From Sphingobacteriales bacterium (lineage in GTDB: Bacteria; Bacteroidota; Bacteroidia; Chitinophagales; Chitinophagaceae): a stretch of DNA of 55,764 nucleotides. Every line of letters begins with the position of its first letter. The stretch's first letter is position 1. The position numbers and the translations under genes were made by a program. The stretch covers positions 1-55,764 of the forward strand of contig OMJB01000059.1 in the NCBI GenBank assembly GCA_900299255.1, written 5' to 3'. The notes beneath the pieces are model-generated. The model had not been told where the DNA came from and ran no database searches. It was given only the letters and a program-made list of their open reading frames with translations. This document shows, in pieces, positions 7,804 to 17,266 of this stretch.

Positions 7804-8814
7804 GTGAAAGACAGTAAATTGAGTTTGTGGACACGTATCCTGGTCGCCATATGCGGCTTGAGCTTGGTGGCAGTTTTGTTTCTGCCCATCTGGAGAATAG
7901 ACCTTGATGCGCCGCAGTACCCCGAGGGGTTGCGTATGAAGATACATGCTGATGATATCCGTGGGAATGTGGATATCATTAACGGACTTAACCACTACAT
8001 TGGCATGAAAACATTGCATAAACAAGACTTTCCTGAATTCACAGTGTTGCCGTATTGCATTGGCTTCTTTGTTGTTTTGTTTTTATTGGTGGCATTACTG
8101 AACAGAAAAAAGTGGTTTTATGTTTCTTTCTTTTTGTTTGTCGCATTCGGCGTTATCGCCATGGTTGATTTCTGGAAGTGGGAATATAACTATGGGCATA
8201 ACCTTGATCCTCATGCAGCGATCGTAGTACCGGGAATGGCTTATCAGCCACCACTGATTGGGTTCAAACAGTTGTTGAATTTTGGTGCCTATTCCATACC
8301 TGATACTGGTGGATGGATTTTTATAGGCTGTGGTGCAGTATTGCTTATTTGTATTGCCTTAGAGTGGTCCCGCAAGGTAAAGATTAGGAAAGCAAATATG
8401 CTGGTGCCTGTGCTGTTGTTCAGTATGCTTTTTGTTGACAGTTGCACTACCGGCCCAGAGGCAATCAGGTTGGGTAAAGACAATTGTGCTTTTTGCAAAA
8501 TGACAATTTCCGATTCCAGATTTGGATCAGAGATCGTCACTTCAACAGGTAAAGTATTTAAATTTGATGATATACAGTGTATGGAGCAATTTATGAAAGA
8601 AGCCGATGAAAAGGTCCGGAAGAATTCAGGAGTATATCTAGTTGATTTTTGCGGCAATCATGGTTTTCTCAGCACTGAAAAGAGTATCTTGCTCAAAAGT
8701 GTTGCGCTCAAAAGCCCTATGAATGGAAATGTAGCTGCCTTCAGCAGCTTGGATAGTTTCAATGCGGTAAAGAACATATATCCAGGGGATAAGATCAGCG
8801 TGGCGCAATTATAA
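7804..8814 (+). CDS. nosL: Membrane domain fused to NosL copper chaperone
   Basis: A 336-residue protein. The first 200 residues form about four membrane helices with a periplasmic loop containing NGLNHYIGMK and several Trp. A further hydrophobic segment ends in DSC, resembling a lipobox, and leads into a NosL domain. NosL proteins are copper(I)-binding lipoproteins that help assemble NosZ. The metal motif CAFCKM (Cys228, Cys231, Met233) and the later FDDIQCM and VDFCG are present. The start is GTG, as the first in-frame ATG is only at codon 45, inside the loop. The membrane half may correspond to the separate membrane protein found in other clade II clusters. The stop TAA overlaps the nosD ATG by one base. 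Confidence 0.8.
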   Translation: MKDSKLSLWTRILVAICGLSLVAVLFLPIWRIDLDAPQYPEGLRMKIHADDIRGNVDIINGLNHYIGMKTLHKQDFPEFTVLPYCIGFFVVLFLLVALLNRKKWFYVSFFLFVAFGVIAMVDFWKWEYNYGHNLDPHAAIVVPGMAYQPPLIGFKQLLNFGAYSIPDTGGWIFIGCGAVLLICIALEWSRKVKIRKANMLVPVLLFSMLFVDSCTTGPEAIRLGKDNCAFCKMTISDSRFGSEIVTSTGKVFKFDDIQCMEQFMKEADEKVRKNSGVYLVDFCGNHGFLSTEKSILLKSVALKSPMNGNVAAFSSLDSFNAVKNIYPGDKISVAQL

Positions 8815-10052
8815 TGAAAAAGGTACTCTTTTCAATATTGATAGCAATTTGCTGCGCTCTCCAGGCTGAAGGAAGAGTGATGCACGTTGGTAGTGCTCAA
8901 GCGTTTAAGTCTGTTTCTGCAGCAGTGGCAGATGCGCTGTCCGGGGACACAATTCTTGTAGATTATGGTGTATACCACGAGGGTAATCTGGTTATTGATA
9001 AGTCAGTAACATTGCGGGGCGTGGGTCTCCCGGTGATTGATGGAGAACATAAGTTTGAGAATGTTTCAATAAAGGCAGATGGGGTAGTGCTGGATGGATT
9101 TAAAATATGCAATTCGGGTATATCAGGAATAATTGACTTTGCCGGCATTAAAATTTACAATCGTCATTATGTTTCAGTAAAAAATAATGTTATCGAAGAT
9201 TGTTTCTTCGGGATATACTCACAGTACTGTATCAATTGTACAATTAAGAATAACAGGCTGGCGGCACATCAGCAGCACGAGCAGCAGAGCGGCAACGGTA
9301 TTCACTGCTGGAAAAGCGACAGCATGCAGATCATTGGCAATAACATAAGCGGTCATAGAGACGGTATTTACTTTGAGTTTGTTACTAATTCGGTTATCTG
9401 GCGTAATGTCTCTGAGAAAAATATGCGCTATGGTCTTCATTTCATGTTCTCAAACAGCGATACATACGCATCCAATGTTTTTGAGAATAACGGAGCAGGG
9501 GTAGCCGTCATGTTTTCCAACCATGTAAAAATGTTTCACAACTACTTCAAAGAGAATTGGGGAGATGGTGCATATGGTATACTGCTCAAAGAAATTTCAG
9601 ACAGCTATATTGATGGAAATGTTTTTGAAAGGAATACTAGCGGTATTTTTATTGAAGGTGCAAGCCGGATAGAAATGTACAGGAATAGTTTTAAAGACAA
9701 CGGATGGGCATTAAAGATCCAGGCCAGCTGTATGGATATTACACTGAGGGATAATAACTTTTGCGGAAACACCTTTGATGTAGGAACTAACGGGTCACTG
9801 GTGCTTAATAACTTTGACCATAACTACTGGGATAAATATGAGGGGTATGATCTAGACAGGAACAGGGTAGGCGATATACCATACAGGCCTGTGAGTATGT
9901 ACAGCAAGATAGTTGAAAAGTACCCACCTGCCATGATATTGTTTCGCAGCCTGATTACTTCCCTTATGGATAAATCTGAAAAGGTGGTGCCTAGTCTTAC
10001 CCCCGAGAATCTGAAAGACAATCATCCGCTAATGTTTAAAGTGCCTTTATGA
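8814..10052 (+). CDS. nosD: NosD, periplasmic beta-helix protein for NosZ copper-site maturation
   Basis: A 412-residue protein with an N-terminal signal peptide (MKKVLFSILIAICCALQAEG) followed by right-handed parallel beta-helix repeats of the carbohydrate-binding/NosD type, with recurrent N-x-I and G-I-x-x motifs through about residue 340. NosD works with the NosFY transporter to supply sulfur for the CuZ centre of NosZ. It overlaps nosL by one base and nosF by four, so translation is coupled across the operon. Confidence 0.93.
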   Translation: MKKVLFSILIAICCALQAEGRVMHVGSAQAFKSVSAAVADALSGDTILVDYGVYHEGNLVIDKSVTLRGVGLPVIDGEHKFENVSIKADGVVLDGFKICNSGISGIIDFAGIKIYNRHYVSVKNNVIEDCFFGIYSQYCINCTIKNNRLAAHQQHEQQSGNGIHCWKSDSMQIIGNNISGHRDGIYFEFVTNSVIWRNVSEKNMRYGLHFMFSNSDTYASNVFENNGAGVAVMFSNHVKMFHNYFKENWGDGAYGILLKEISDSYIDGNVFERNTSGIFIEGASRIEMYRNSFKDNGWALKIQASCMDITLRDNNFCGNTFDVGTNGSLVLNNFDHNYWDKYEGYDLDRNRVGDIPYRPVSMYSKIVEKYPPAMILFRSLITSLMDKSEKVVPSLTPENLKDNHPLMFKVPL

Positions 10053-10759
10053 TAGAAGCCGTTAATCTGAGTAAAAGTTTTGGGAAACTTCGCGTGTTGA
10101 ATAATGTCACCTTTACCAGCAATATAGGTGAGTGTACCGCGTTGATCGGTCCCAACGGCTGCGGCAAAACAACACTCATAAAGTGTATGCTGGGCATGGT
10201 GGTTCCTGATTCGGGTACTTTGCGTTTTAAAAATGAAAATATTTCTACCGGCTGGGTATACAGGTCAATGATAGGTTACATGCCGCAAATTGGCCGGTAT
10301 CCCGAGAATATGAAGATAGGGCAAGTGATCGACATGCTTGCCGACATACGGAATCAGAACGCACCATTGGATGAAGATCTGATCAATTCATTTGGCTTAA
10401 GGAAATTGTACAATAAGCGTATGGGAAACCTGTCCGGTGGTACAATGCAGAAAGTGAGTGCCTCAATAGCTTTTCTCTTTAATCCTGATGTGTTGATACT
10501 CGACGAGCCCACAGCCGGATTGGATCCAATGGCATCTGAGATATTAAAAGAAAAGATATTGGCCGAAAGAAATAAAGGGAAGCTGTTTCTGATTACTTCC
10601 CATATCCTCAGTGAGCTGGATGATATTGTTTCCCATATTGTGTACATGCAGGAGGGAAGTATTATTTTTTATAAGACACTTGAGGCGCTGAAGACAGAGG
10701 TAGGCGAAACAAAGCTCTCTAAAGCAATCGCACATTTTATGAGCAATACAACCGCATGA
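10049..10759 (+). CDS. nosF: NosF, ABC transporter ATPase for NosZ maturation
   Basis: A 236-residue ABC ATPase. Walker A is GPNGCGKTT (about residues 32-40), the signature is LSGGTMQK (about 128) and Walker B is LILDEPTAGLDP (about 148), followed by the switch His in ITSH. It pairs with the NosY permease to energise transfer of a sulfur species toward NosD. Its ATGA start overlaps the nosD stop and its own stop overlaps the nosY start in the same way. Confidence 0.95.
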   Translation: MIEAVNLSKSFGKLRVLNNVTFTSNIGECTALIGPNGCGKTTLIKCMLGMVVPDSGTLRFKNENISTGWVYRSMIGYMPQIGRYPENMKIGQVIDMLADIRNQNAPLDEDLINSFGLRKLYNKRMGNLSGGTMQKVSASIAFLFNPDVLILDEPTAGLDPMASEILKEKILAERNKGKLFLITSHILSELDDIVSHIVYMQEGSIIFYKTLEALKTEVGETKLSKAIAHFMSNTTA

Positions 10760-11523
10760 GAAAGATCCTGAAATATATACTCCTTGATATTCTTAGAAAC
10801 AAGATAGTACTGGCCTACACGCTGTTTCTGCTGGCTATTACATTCACCGTTTTCGGTCTGGAAGATAGCACCCAGAAAGGGCTACTCAGTCTACTTAATC
10901 TTATACTGTTTATTGTTCCGCTTGTGTGTATCATTTTTGCCACAATCTATATATACAATAGCGCTGAGTTTATTGAGTTGCTGGTTAGTCAGCCGTTAAA
11001 AAGGAAAAACATTTGGCTGAGCCTGTTTGGCGGACTGGCTGGAGCTTTGTCATTTGCTTTTATTATCGGAGCCGGATTACCTGTGCTGTTTTTTGAGCGT
11101 TCGGCTACTGGGTTAATGATGGTGTTGATGGGCGTCTTAATTTCGGTCATATTTGTTGCCATTGCCATGCTGGCCGCAGTCAGTACCAGAGATAAAGCCA
11201 AAGGTATAGGATTGGCTATCTTACTCTGGCTATATTTCTCTCTGATGTTCGATGGCCTGGTTTTGTTTATTTTATTCCAGTTTGCCGACTATCCGCTGGA
11301 GCGGTTAATGGTTGGTATAAGTGCACTAAATCCTGTTGACCTGGCTCGTATATTGATCCTTCTGAAGATGGATGTGTCGGCACTGATGGGTTACACCGGT
11401 GCTATTTTTAAAGATTTTTTTGGCACTGATAAAGGTTCTTTTATTTCAGTGTTGGTGATGCTCCTTTGGATATTCCTTCCTTTTATGTACTCCTTAAGAA
11501 AATTTAAACGAAAAGACCTGTAG
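10756..11523 (+). CDS. nosY: NosY, ABC transporter permease for NosZ maturation
   Basis: A 255-residue inner-membrane protein with about six hydrophobic helices, of the ABC-2 permease type found in nos clusters. It starts at an ATGA overlap with nosF and ends 2 bp before the truncated hemoglobin gene. A charged SQPLKRKNIWLS loop after the second helix fits the coupling region that contacts the ATPase. Function is assigned by fold and by its place after nosD and nosF. Confidence 0.92.
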   Translation: MRKILKYILLDILRNKIVLAYTLFLLAITFTVFGLEDSTQKGLLSLLNLILFIVPLVCIIFATIYIYNSAEFIELLVSQPLKRKNIWLSLFGGLAGALSFAFIIGAGLPVLFFERSATGLMMVLMGVLISVIFVAIAMLAAVSTRDKAKGIGLAILLWLYFSLMFDGLVLFILFQFADYPLERLMVGISALNPVDLARILILLKMDVSALMGYTGAIFKDFFGTDKGSFISVLVMLLWIFLPFMYSLRKFKRKDL

Positions 11524-11525
11524 AT

Positions 11526-11909
11526 ATGAAAACAGATATTCTCGGAAGAAAAGAGCTTGAAATTCTTATAGATGCTTTTTACGAAAGAGTAAAAGCAGAC
11601 CCCAAAATTGGCGCTATGTTTGCCCATGTTAACTGGGAAACGCACCTGCCTGTTATGTATTCATTTTGGGAGAACACACTGTTCTACACCGGCGGCTATA
11701 CAGGCAATCCGGTAAAAACGCATCAGGCACTTGATAAGCGCAGTCCGTTGAAAGAAAATCACTTCAAACGTTGGGAGCAGCTGTTTGTATCAGTTGTCGA
11801 TGATATGTTTGAAGGTGAAAAGGCTGAGCTGGCAAAACAAAGAGCGCTGAGTATATCTACAGTAATGCAGATAAAGTTGTTTGAGAACAGCAAACCCAAA
11901 GAATTGTAG
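11526..11909 (+). CDS. Group III truncated hemoglobin
   Basis: A 127-residue globin. It has the group III features: a start that lines up with the A/B helices (LEILIDAFYERVKADPKIGAMF), the aromatic FWENTLFY segment, and the proximal His in ENHFKRWEQLF. Group III globins are small cytosolic heme proteins linked to NO or oxygen handling. It is the last gene of the nos operon, 2 bp after nosY, and ends just before a strong bidirectional terminator. A role in buffering or detoxifying NO during denitrification is the likely reading. Confidence 0.9.
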   Translation: MKTDILGRKELEILIDAFYERVKADPKIGAMFAHVNWETHLPVMYSFWENTLFYTGGYTGNPVKTHQALDKRSPLKENHFKRWEQLFVSVVDDMFEGEKAELAKQRALSISTVMQIKLFENSKPKEL

Positions 11910-11933
11910 ACATCATTTTGTTCAACTCTGGAT

Positions 11934-11976
11934 AAAAAAATTTCAGGCTGCAAATATTTGCAGCCTGAAATTTTTT
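11934..11976. terminator. Bidirectional terminator, near-perfect 43-bp palindrome
   Basis: An inverted repeat of 15 bp per arm (11941-11955 and 11956-11970) flanked by seven A on the left and six T on the right. It therefore works as an intrinsic terminator in both directions for the convergent globin and fasciclin genes. The arms meet without a spacer, so the hairpin loop forms from the central AATATT. Confidence 0.9.
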
Positions 11977-11993
11977 ATTTTGATGTAGTTATT

Positions 11994-12563
11994 TTATTTC
12001 TTTGCCGGAGGAAGAAGCACTCCGTCAATAACATGTATAATGCCGTTTGAAGCATTTATTGAAGCGATCACTGTTGCAGTGCCGTTAACAATAATCTTCC
12101 CATCTTTCTTGGTGATGGTAATATTGCCTCCGTTTACTTGTCCCAGTGTTTGGCCTTCCTGCAATTGTTCTGCTTTGTAAACCCCTACAGATACATGGTA
12201 TTGAAGAATGTCTGCAAGGTCTTCTTTCTTTTCTGGTTTTAGGAGCCCGTCCACTGTGCCTGCCGGCAATTTGTCAAATGCAGCATTTGTAGGGGCAAAA
12301 ACGGTAAATGGACCAGCGTTGCTCAGCGCATCAACTAGTTCCGCGGCCTTCACTGCTGTTACCAAAGTCGTATGATCTTTACTGCCAACAGCAACCTGAA
12401 CTATATTTTTCTGTGAAGCATCATCCTGCACTGCCGACTGCCCCGCTCCGTTTGTTTGGGCAGTTTCCGTTTTTGCAGGCTCTCCGGTGTTGTTGCTGCC
12501 GTTGTCACATGATGTGAGACAGAAGAATAAAGAACAGAGTATTGGCAAAGTGATCTTTTTCAT
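11994..12563 (-). CDS. Fasciclin (FAS1) domain lipoprotein
   Basis: A 189-residue lipoprotein with lipobox LTSC (Cys19), a low-complexity Thr/Asn/Ala spacer to about residue 55 and one FAS1 domain. Hallmarks are GPFTVFAPTNAAFDKLP, the central LQYHV and the C-terminal NGIIHVIDGVLLPP. FAS1 domains mediate adhesion or protein contacts at the cell surface. The gene converges on the nos operon and diverges from the RIC gene, so its link to nitrogen metabolism is only positional. Confidence 0.93.
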   Translation of the reverse strand: MKKITLPILCSLFFCLTSCDNGSNNTGEPAKTETAQTNGAGQSAVQDDASQKNIVQVAVGSKDHTTLVTAVKAAELVDALSNAGPFTVFAPTNAAFDKLPAGTVDGLLKPEKKEDLADILQYHVSVGVYKAEQLQEGQTLGQVNGGNITITKKDGKIIVNGTATVIASINASNGIIHVIDGVLLPPAKK

Positions 12564-12630
12564 AAAATAAAATTGAAGCGTGAATAATTAATAACCACAT
12601 AAAAGTAATAGCTGATCTGGAGCGCATTTA

Positions 12631-12642
12631 TGACCTGAATCA
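12631..12642. promoter_or_regulatory. Possible Crp/Fnr-type operator (TGA-N6-TCA) upstream of ric
   Basis: A TGA-N6-TCA palindrome, in the wider context ATGA-N6-TCACA, matches the symmetrical half-site pattern recognised by many Crp/Fnr regulators. It lies in the 201-bp gap between the divergent fasciclin and RIC genes, 122 bp before the RIC start. It differs from the palindrome before the nos cluster, so the two may not share a regulator. Confidence 0.3.
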
Positions 12643-12764
12643 CATTTGCAGTTTTAATTGTTAAAAAGTGCAAATCCGCGCCCTGTGTGCTTTTTTATGA
12701 TTTTGCGCACAATTTTACTGGCACCTTCCTGCTTACTTTGCACTTGAACTTAAACCTCTTATTT

Positions 12765-13505
12765 ATGCAATCAGTAACGCAGTCAGTGCATGATCTGACA
12801 ATAGGCAATATAGTTTCCCTGAACTATCGGACTGCCGATGTTTTTAAAAAGTATGGAATAGATTTTTGTTGTAAAGGCAACAGATTGCTGTCTGATGTAT
12901 GCCACGACAAAAAGCTTGATTTTATTTCTATTGAGAAGGAAGTTGTTGAAAAAATGGCTGATACCGAACCCATTGATGAAGATCAGTACCAGACCATGCC
13001 GCTTGATAAATTGGTGGCGCACATCCAGGACAGACATCATGTTTATGTTCGCGAAAATATTCCGGTTCTGTTAGGTTACCTTCATAAAATCAATAAGGTG
13101 CACGGAGACAGGCACCCGGAGCTGAATGAATTGTATGTTCAGTTTGAGTCCTGTGCTTTCGAATTGACACATCATATGTTTAAGGAGGAGACTATTCTGT
13201 TTCCTGCTATAATGCAGCTCGTCGAAGCCAGTGAGACACAAGCCGGCGTTGCAAAGCCATTCTTCTTTGGTACTCTTTCAAATCCAATAAGCATGATGAA
13301 AGACGAACACAGTACTGAGGGAGATCGTTTTCATAGAATGGCTGAAATTACTGACAACTATACGCCACCTGCTGATGGTTGTACAACATATAGAGTGGCT
13401 TTCAGTAAACTTAAGGATTTTCAGGATGATCTTTTTCTGCACATTCATCTCGAGAATAACATCGTCTTCCCAAGGGCTTTGGCGTTGGAACGTGGTGATA
13501 GCTAA
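12765..13505 (+). CDS. ric: Iron-sulfur cluster repair di-iron protein (RIC/ScdA/YtfE)
   Basis: A 246-residue cytosolic protein. The N-terminal ScdA domain has DLTIGNIVSLNYRTADVFKKYGID-type sequence with the paired Cys of FCCKG. The C-terminal hemerythrin-like domain has di-iron ligands in the HIQDRHH, LTHHMFKEE, DEHSTEGD and HIHLENNIVFPR segments. RIC proteins restore iron-sulfur clusters damaged by NO or peroxide. The frame opens at 12687, but the ATG at 12765 starts the conserved domain directly and is preferred. Its place beside the nor/nos genes fits an NO-stress role. Confidence 0.93.
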   Translation: MQSVTQSVHDLTIGNIVSLNYRTADVFKKYGIDFCCKGNRLLSDVCHDKKLDFISIEKEVVEKMADTEPIDEDQYQTMPLDKLVAHIQDRHHVYVRENIPVLLGYLHKINKVHGDRHPELNELYVQFESCAFELTHHMFKEETILFPAIMQLVEASETQAGVAKPFFFGTLSNPISMMKDEHSTEGDRFHRMAEITDNYTPPADGCTTYRVAFSKLKDFQDDLFLHIHLENNIVFPRALALERGDS

Positions 13506-13562
13506 ACGAGGTCTGGCTATATTGTAGCTATAGTATGCTCTGTTAGTTTAGCTGTTTTCTGG

Positions 13563-13589
13563 TTGTATTTTTCGTTTATTGTATCTTTG
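13563..13589 (+). promoter_or_regulatory. Possible Bacteroidota promoter
   Basis: TATCTTTG at 13582-13589 matches the TAnnTTTG -7 element, with TTG 16 bp upstream. The start of the next gene is about 150 bp away, so the transcript would have a long leader. The interval 13506-13741 shows no other feature. Confidence 0.3.
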
Positions 13590-13741
13590 GTTAACAGCCT
13601 GCCTAATCTGCAGTGCTGGAAAAGGGCGGTTTGTCTTTCTTGCTACAGCAGATGTTACATTCGTCTTGTTGATGAATTTCTGTATAGGGTATTAGAGATA
13701 TCGCTCGCCTTAGGTGGGTAAACTATTTTATAAATATCGCT

Positions 13742-13975
13742 ATGAACGAATTCAAACCAGATACAAACGGGACAGAGGACGATTCGAAATTTCGTAAGTG
13801 GGGCGTTTTTTATTACAACCCCGGAGATAAGAATTTGTGGCACTCCAAAAGGAACAAGGATATGGGGCTTACAATAAACTGCGCCCATCCATCTGCTAAA
13901 TATTTTCTTGGCGCGCTGGCCCTGATAATATTGGGTGTCGTTTTATTTGTGGTTTACACTATTGTAAATAAATAG
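13742..13975 (+). CDS. Small membrane protein, DUF5808-like
   Basis: A 77-residue protein. A polar N-terminal half carries the motif FYYNPGDKNLWHSKR and GLTINCAHPSA, which resembles DUF5808 (a family with a YNP..D...PKR...G.TLNF pattern). One C-terminal membrane helix (about residues 53-74) follows. Function is unknown. It stands alone between the RIC gene and a convergent DUF983 gene. Confidence 0.65.
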   Translation: MNEFKPDTNGTEDDSKFRKWGVFYYNPGDKNLWHSKRNKDMGLTINCAHPSAKYFLGALALIILGVVLFVVYTIVNK

Positions 13976-14105
13976 TGCAGCCCGGCTGTTCAGCTGCAGC
14001 ACTTGTTAAATCATGCGCTCTTTAGCGGTTAAGTAATTCTATCACTGATCTCGAGTTTGTTGCCCGTGTTTGAAAAACTTGATGCTATTGCCTCGCCAGC
14101 GTTGT

Positions 14106-14510
14106 TTACTGTTTATTGGGTTGATACCTCACAAAAAAGGATATCCACAACGAGCGGGAAAGGCGCTGTATAAGAGGTTGTAAAGCAATCAACACCAGCG
14201 CATTACTGAATAACCACCAAAGTACTCTGTTGTCGTGTACCGACATGCCAACTGTATTCCACCAGATAATAAATGTAATCCCTGTTATTAATACGGTAAG
14301 TGCATAGCTTACAAACCCTGTTCCAAAGTAAAAACCAGTCTGTAATTCATATTTCTGACCGCATACCGGGCAGTTGTCCGGCATTTTCATGGTATTGCCC
14401 AAATGGTAGGGATTGGGGTCTATGAACAGATTGCCTTGCCTGCAGTGCGGGCACTTATTAGTCAATACACTTTTAAATAGTCCCGGATTACTGGATGCAC
14501 TTTTGCTCAT
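14106..14510 (-). CDS. DUF983 membrane protein with two CxxC zinc-type motifs
   Basis: A 134-residue protein with CPHCRQG near residue 20 and CPVCGQKY near 48, a probable zinc ribbon, followed by FYFGTGFVSYALT and two to three membrane helices ending in FVRYQPNKQ. This is the DUF983 layout, common in Bacteroidota. Function is unknown. It is followed at 90 bp on its upstream side by the C40 peptidase gene. Confidence 0.88.
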   Translation of the reverse strand: MSKSASSNPGLFKSVLTNKCPHCRQGNLFIDPNPYHLGNTMKMPDNCPVCGQKYELQTGFYFGTGFVSYALTVLITGITFIIWWNTVGMSVHDNRVLWWLFSNALVLIALQPLIQRLSRSLWISFFVRYQPNKQ

Positions 14511-14600
14511 TGGTCGCTTCTATGTTGCAAAAATATACAATCCTGTAGCGAATTTTGGTAACATTTGTTACACAGCAGTACACAAGAATAGATTAAAGCA

Positions 14601-15395
14601 CTAGCTCAGTATCCTTTTCACAAACCGCAGGTTATGGGTGCGCATTCTCAGTGATGTACTGATTATCCCTGCCTGGTCAATCCGGTCTATCACAACCCGG
14701 CCTGCAGCATCAGTGGCGTGCAGAATAGCCTGATTATCAAGTAACAGGCCTACATGGACAATTTTACCATCCTTGTTGTCAAAAAAGGCTAGGTCACCGC
14801 ATCGCGCATTTTGCAGAAAATCAACAAGAGTCCCTTCGTTTGCCTGCTGGTCAGCATCGCGCGGAAAAGGGTAGTTGCAGAGTTTCAGGGCCATTTGTAT
14901 TAGTCCTGAGCAGTCAATACCGGCAATACTTCTTCCTCCCCATTGGTAGGGTGCGTGCAGGTATTTTTGAGCCGCATTTACCAGATTTTCAGCATTCAGG
15001 GCCAGACTTTTTACCGCCAGTCTTTTGCCTTTGTATCTTCCTGTTTCATTAAATGGGGTAATTTTTCCGCCTTTCAGGCCGGTCAGTTCCGCACCCAGCG
15101 GCATCCACATCTCGCTGCCTGGCATCACCAGTTTGCTGTTGGGGCTTCCAGCCAGGTATTTAGCATTTTTTCTGAATTCTTTGCGGGTTACTCGTGTCAG
15201 CTGCGATAATTTGCACCAACCCTGGTAGCTGTCCCATGTCGACTGTATCTGTGCCCAGTCATTTTTGTTTACTTCTATAATCTCCACTTTTTCTCCATAG
15301 AGCAATTGGTTGTTTTGCTCGGCACGGTGGCTCGGTTCAGTTTTTACGGGCATGATAGATACATTACAATAACCGTAAGCCAGGGGAAGGATCAT
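14601..15395 (-). CDS. C40 (NlpC/P60) peptidase with N-terminal SH3 region
   Basis: A 264-residue protein. The N-terminal 80 residues form a bacterial SH3-like domain (MPVKTEPSHRAEQNNQLLYGE, WCKLSQL). The C-terminal NlpC/P60 domain has the catalytic Cys in GIDCSGL, the His in KIVHVGLLL and a further His in ILHATDAAG. These enzymes hydrolyse gamma-D-Glu to diamino-acid bonds in peptidoglycan peptides. The Bacteroidota version lacks an obvious signal peptide and starts directly with a GYCNVSI-type strand, as here, so it may be cytosolic and act in muropeptide recycling. Confidence 0.9.
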   Translation of the reverse strand: MILPLAYGYCNVSIMPVKTEPSHRAEQNNQLLYGEKVEIIEVNKNDWAQIQSTWDSYQGWCKLSQLTRVTRKEFRKNAKYLAGSPNSKLVMPGSEMWMPLGAELTGLKGGKITPFNETGRYKGKRLAVKSLALNAENLVNAAQKYLHAPYQWGGRSIAGIDCSGLIQMALKLCNYPFPRDADQQANEGTLVDFLQNARCGDLAFFDNKDGKIVHVGLLLDNQAILHATDAAGRVVIDRIDQAGIISTSLRMRTHNLRFVKRILS

Positions 15396-15494
15396 ATGCT
15401 GTCGTTTTCTTGCCGGAATTGAACCCGGATTAATTTACGCATAAAGGTAATATTCACTATCACAACTGAACAAAGAAGTTTTTAACATTACAGT

Positions 15495-15502
15495 TATATT
15501 TG
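15495..15502 (+). promoter_or_regulatory. Candidate -7 element before rny
   Basis: TATATTTG matches TAnnTTTG and lies about 130 bp before the rny start. No clear TTTG is seen at the -33 position. An AT-rich palindrome with 10-bp arms (15569-15591) lies in the predicted leader. Confidence 0.35.
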
Positions 15503-15631
15503 TATGGAGCCCCTGTTTCTAAACCAAAATGTTTCAGTAACTTAGCACCTTAAAATTTTTTCCCGGGCAATATATTTAATATAAATATATTATGAGGATG
15601 ATTATTTTTCATATAAAAACGAAATTCAATT

Positions 15632-17206
15632 ATGGACAGCACAATTATAGCGGCTATCGTTGCGGTAGCGGCTATTATAATAGGTATATTTCTGGGCAAG
15701 ATGATTTTTGCCAAAAACACGAAAAAGGAGCTTGAAGAAGCAGATATTTTAGCAAAAAAGACCATTGAAGACGCAAAAACACTAGCAGAAACACTAAAGG
15801 AGAAGAAATTATTAGAAGCTAAAGAACACTTTTTACAGCTTAAAAGTACCCACGAAAAGGAAGTAGCCCAAAGAAATCAGAAAATCGCTGAAAGCGAAAA
15901 CAGAATTAAGCAGCAGCAGCAGTCGCTTAACGACAAAACGCAGGCTGTGCAGCGCCAGACGCAGGAAAACGAACAGCAGAAAGAAAGCCTGGAGCGCCAG
16001 CTGGAAGCATACAACATCAAGCGTGCCGAGCTGGATAAACACCATGAAGAACACGTAAAACGCCTTGAGAAGGTGGCGGGCCTATCTGCTGAGCAGGCTA
16101 AAACTGAGCTCATGGAGGTGGTGAAGGAGGAAGCCCGCACCCGTGCAATGGCTTATGTGAAAGACATAATGGAGGAGGCGAAAGTAAATGCGACCAAAGA
16201 AGCTAAGAAAATCATCATACAAACTATTCAACGGACTGCTGCAGAGCAGACGATTGATAATGCTATTACAGTATTTAATCTGGAAAGTGATGAGATTAAA
16301 GGCCAGATTATTGGCCGTGAAGGCCGTAATATCCGTGCTTTGGAAGCGGCTACCGGTGTGGACCTGGTAATTGACGATACCCCGGAAGCAATTGTATTGA
16401 GCTGTTTCGATCCGCTTCGCCGCGAGATCGCCCGCCTTTCACTGCAGCGCCTGGTACAGGATGGTCGTATTCATCCTGCCCGTATTGAGGAAGTTGTTGA
16501 AAAAACAAGGAAGCAGCTTGAGGACCAGATAATGGAAATAGGGGAGCGCACGATCATAGAATTGGGTGTTCACGGCCTGCATAAAGACCTGGTACGCCTG
16601 GTAGGTAAAATGCGTTTCCGTTCGTCTTACGGACAGAACCTGCTTATGCACTCTAAAGAAACAGCCAATCTTTGCGGCCTGATGGCATCAGAGTTGGGCC
16701 TGGGTCAGAAAGTGGTAAAGCTGGCCAAGCGTGCCGGATTACTGCACGATATTGGCAAGGTACCTGACGAAGAAACAGAACTGAGCCACGCATTGCTGGG
16801 TGCCAAAGTAGCAGAAAGGTGTGGCGAACATGCCTCTATTGTGAACGCAATAGGTGCCCACCACGATGAGATGGAGATGCTGTACATCATTTCTCCAATC
16901 GTTCAGGCTTGTGATGCCATCAGCGGTGCCCGCCCTGGTGCACGTCGCGAAATGATGCAGAGCTATCTGCAGCGTATCAAAGACCTTGAAAACCTGGCAA
17001 TGGCATATACCGGAGTGGAAAAAGCCTACGCTATCCAGGCTGGCCGAGAGCTGCGTGTGATGGTTGAAGCCGAGAAGATAAGCGACGCAGACAGCAGCAA
17101 ACTGTCTTTTGAGATTGCAGACAAAATACAGAAGGAAATGCAGTACCCCGGCCAGATCAAAGTAACCGTGATTAGGGAGCTGAGGGCTGTGAATATAGCT
17201 AGGTAA
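15632..17206 (+). CDS. rny: Ribonuclease Y
   Basis: A 524-residue membrane-anchored endoribonuclease that initiates mRNA decay. In order it has an N-terminal transmembrane helix (residues 4-24), a long coiled coil rich in Lys, Glu and Gln (to about 190), a KH RNA-binding domain with [19 protein letters not shown] (about 230) and an HD domain with the metal-binding [12 protein letters not shown] (about 372). Length and order match the family. It is followed by a strong intrinsic terminator. Confidence 0.97.
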   Translation: MDSTIIAAIVAVAAIIIGIFLGKMIFAKNTKKELEEADILAKKTIEDAKTLAETLKEKKLLEAKEHFLQLKSTHEKEVAQRNQKIAESENRIKQQQQSLNDKTQAVQRQTQENEQQKESLERQLEAYNIKRAELDKHHEEHVKRLEKVAGLSAEQAKTELMEVVKEEARTRAMAYVKDIMEEAKVNATKEAKKIIIQTIQRTAAEQTIDNAITVFNLESDEIKGQIIGREGRNIRALEAATGVDLVIDDTPEAIVLSCFDPLRREIARLSLQRLVQDGRIHPARIEEVVEKTRKQLEDQIMEIGERTIIELGVHGLHKDLVRLVGKMRFRSSYGQNLLMHSKETANLCGLMASELGLGQKVVKLAKRAGLLHDIGKVPDEETELSHALLGAKVAERCGEHASIVNAIGAHHDEMEMLYIISPIVQACDAISGARPGARREMMQSYLQRIKDLENLAMAYTGVEKAYAIQAGRELRVMVEAEKISDADSSKLSFEIADKIQKEMQYPGQIKVTVIRELRAVNIAR

Positions 17207-17230
17207 GGAATAGGTAATTCTTTATAAACT

Positions 17231-17266
17231 AAACTGCAAAGGAGCAATCTTTTGCAGTTTTTTTTT
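17231..17266 (+). terminator. Intrinsic terminator of rny
   Basis: A perfect 10-bp stem (AAACTGCAAA and complement) with a 10-nt loop, followed by six more T after the stem. It lies 25 bp after the rny stop. In the rest of the 307-bp interval to anmK (17267-17513) I see no gene and no convincing promoter. Confidence 0.9.
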
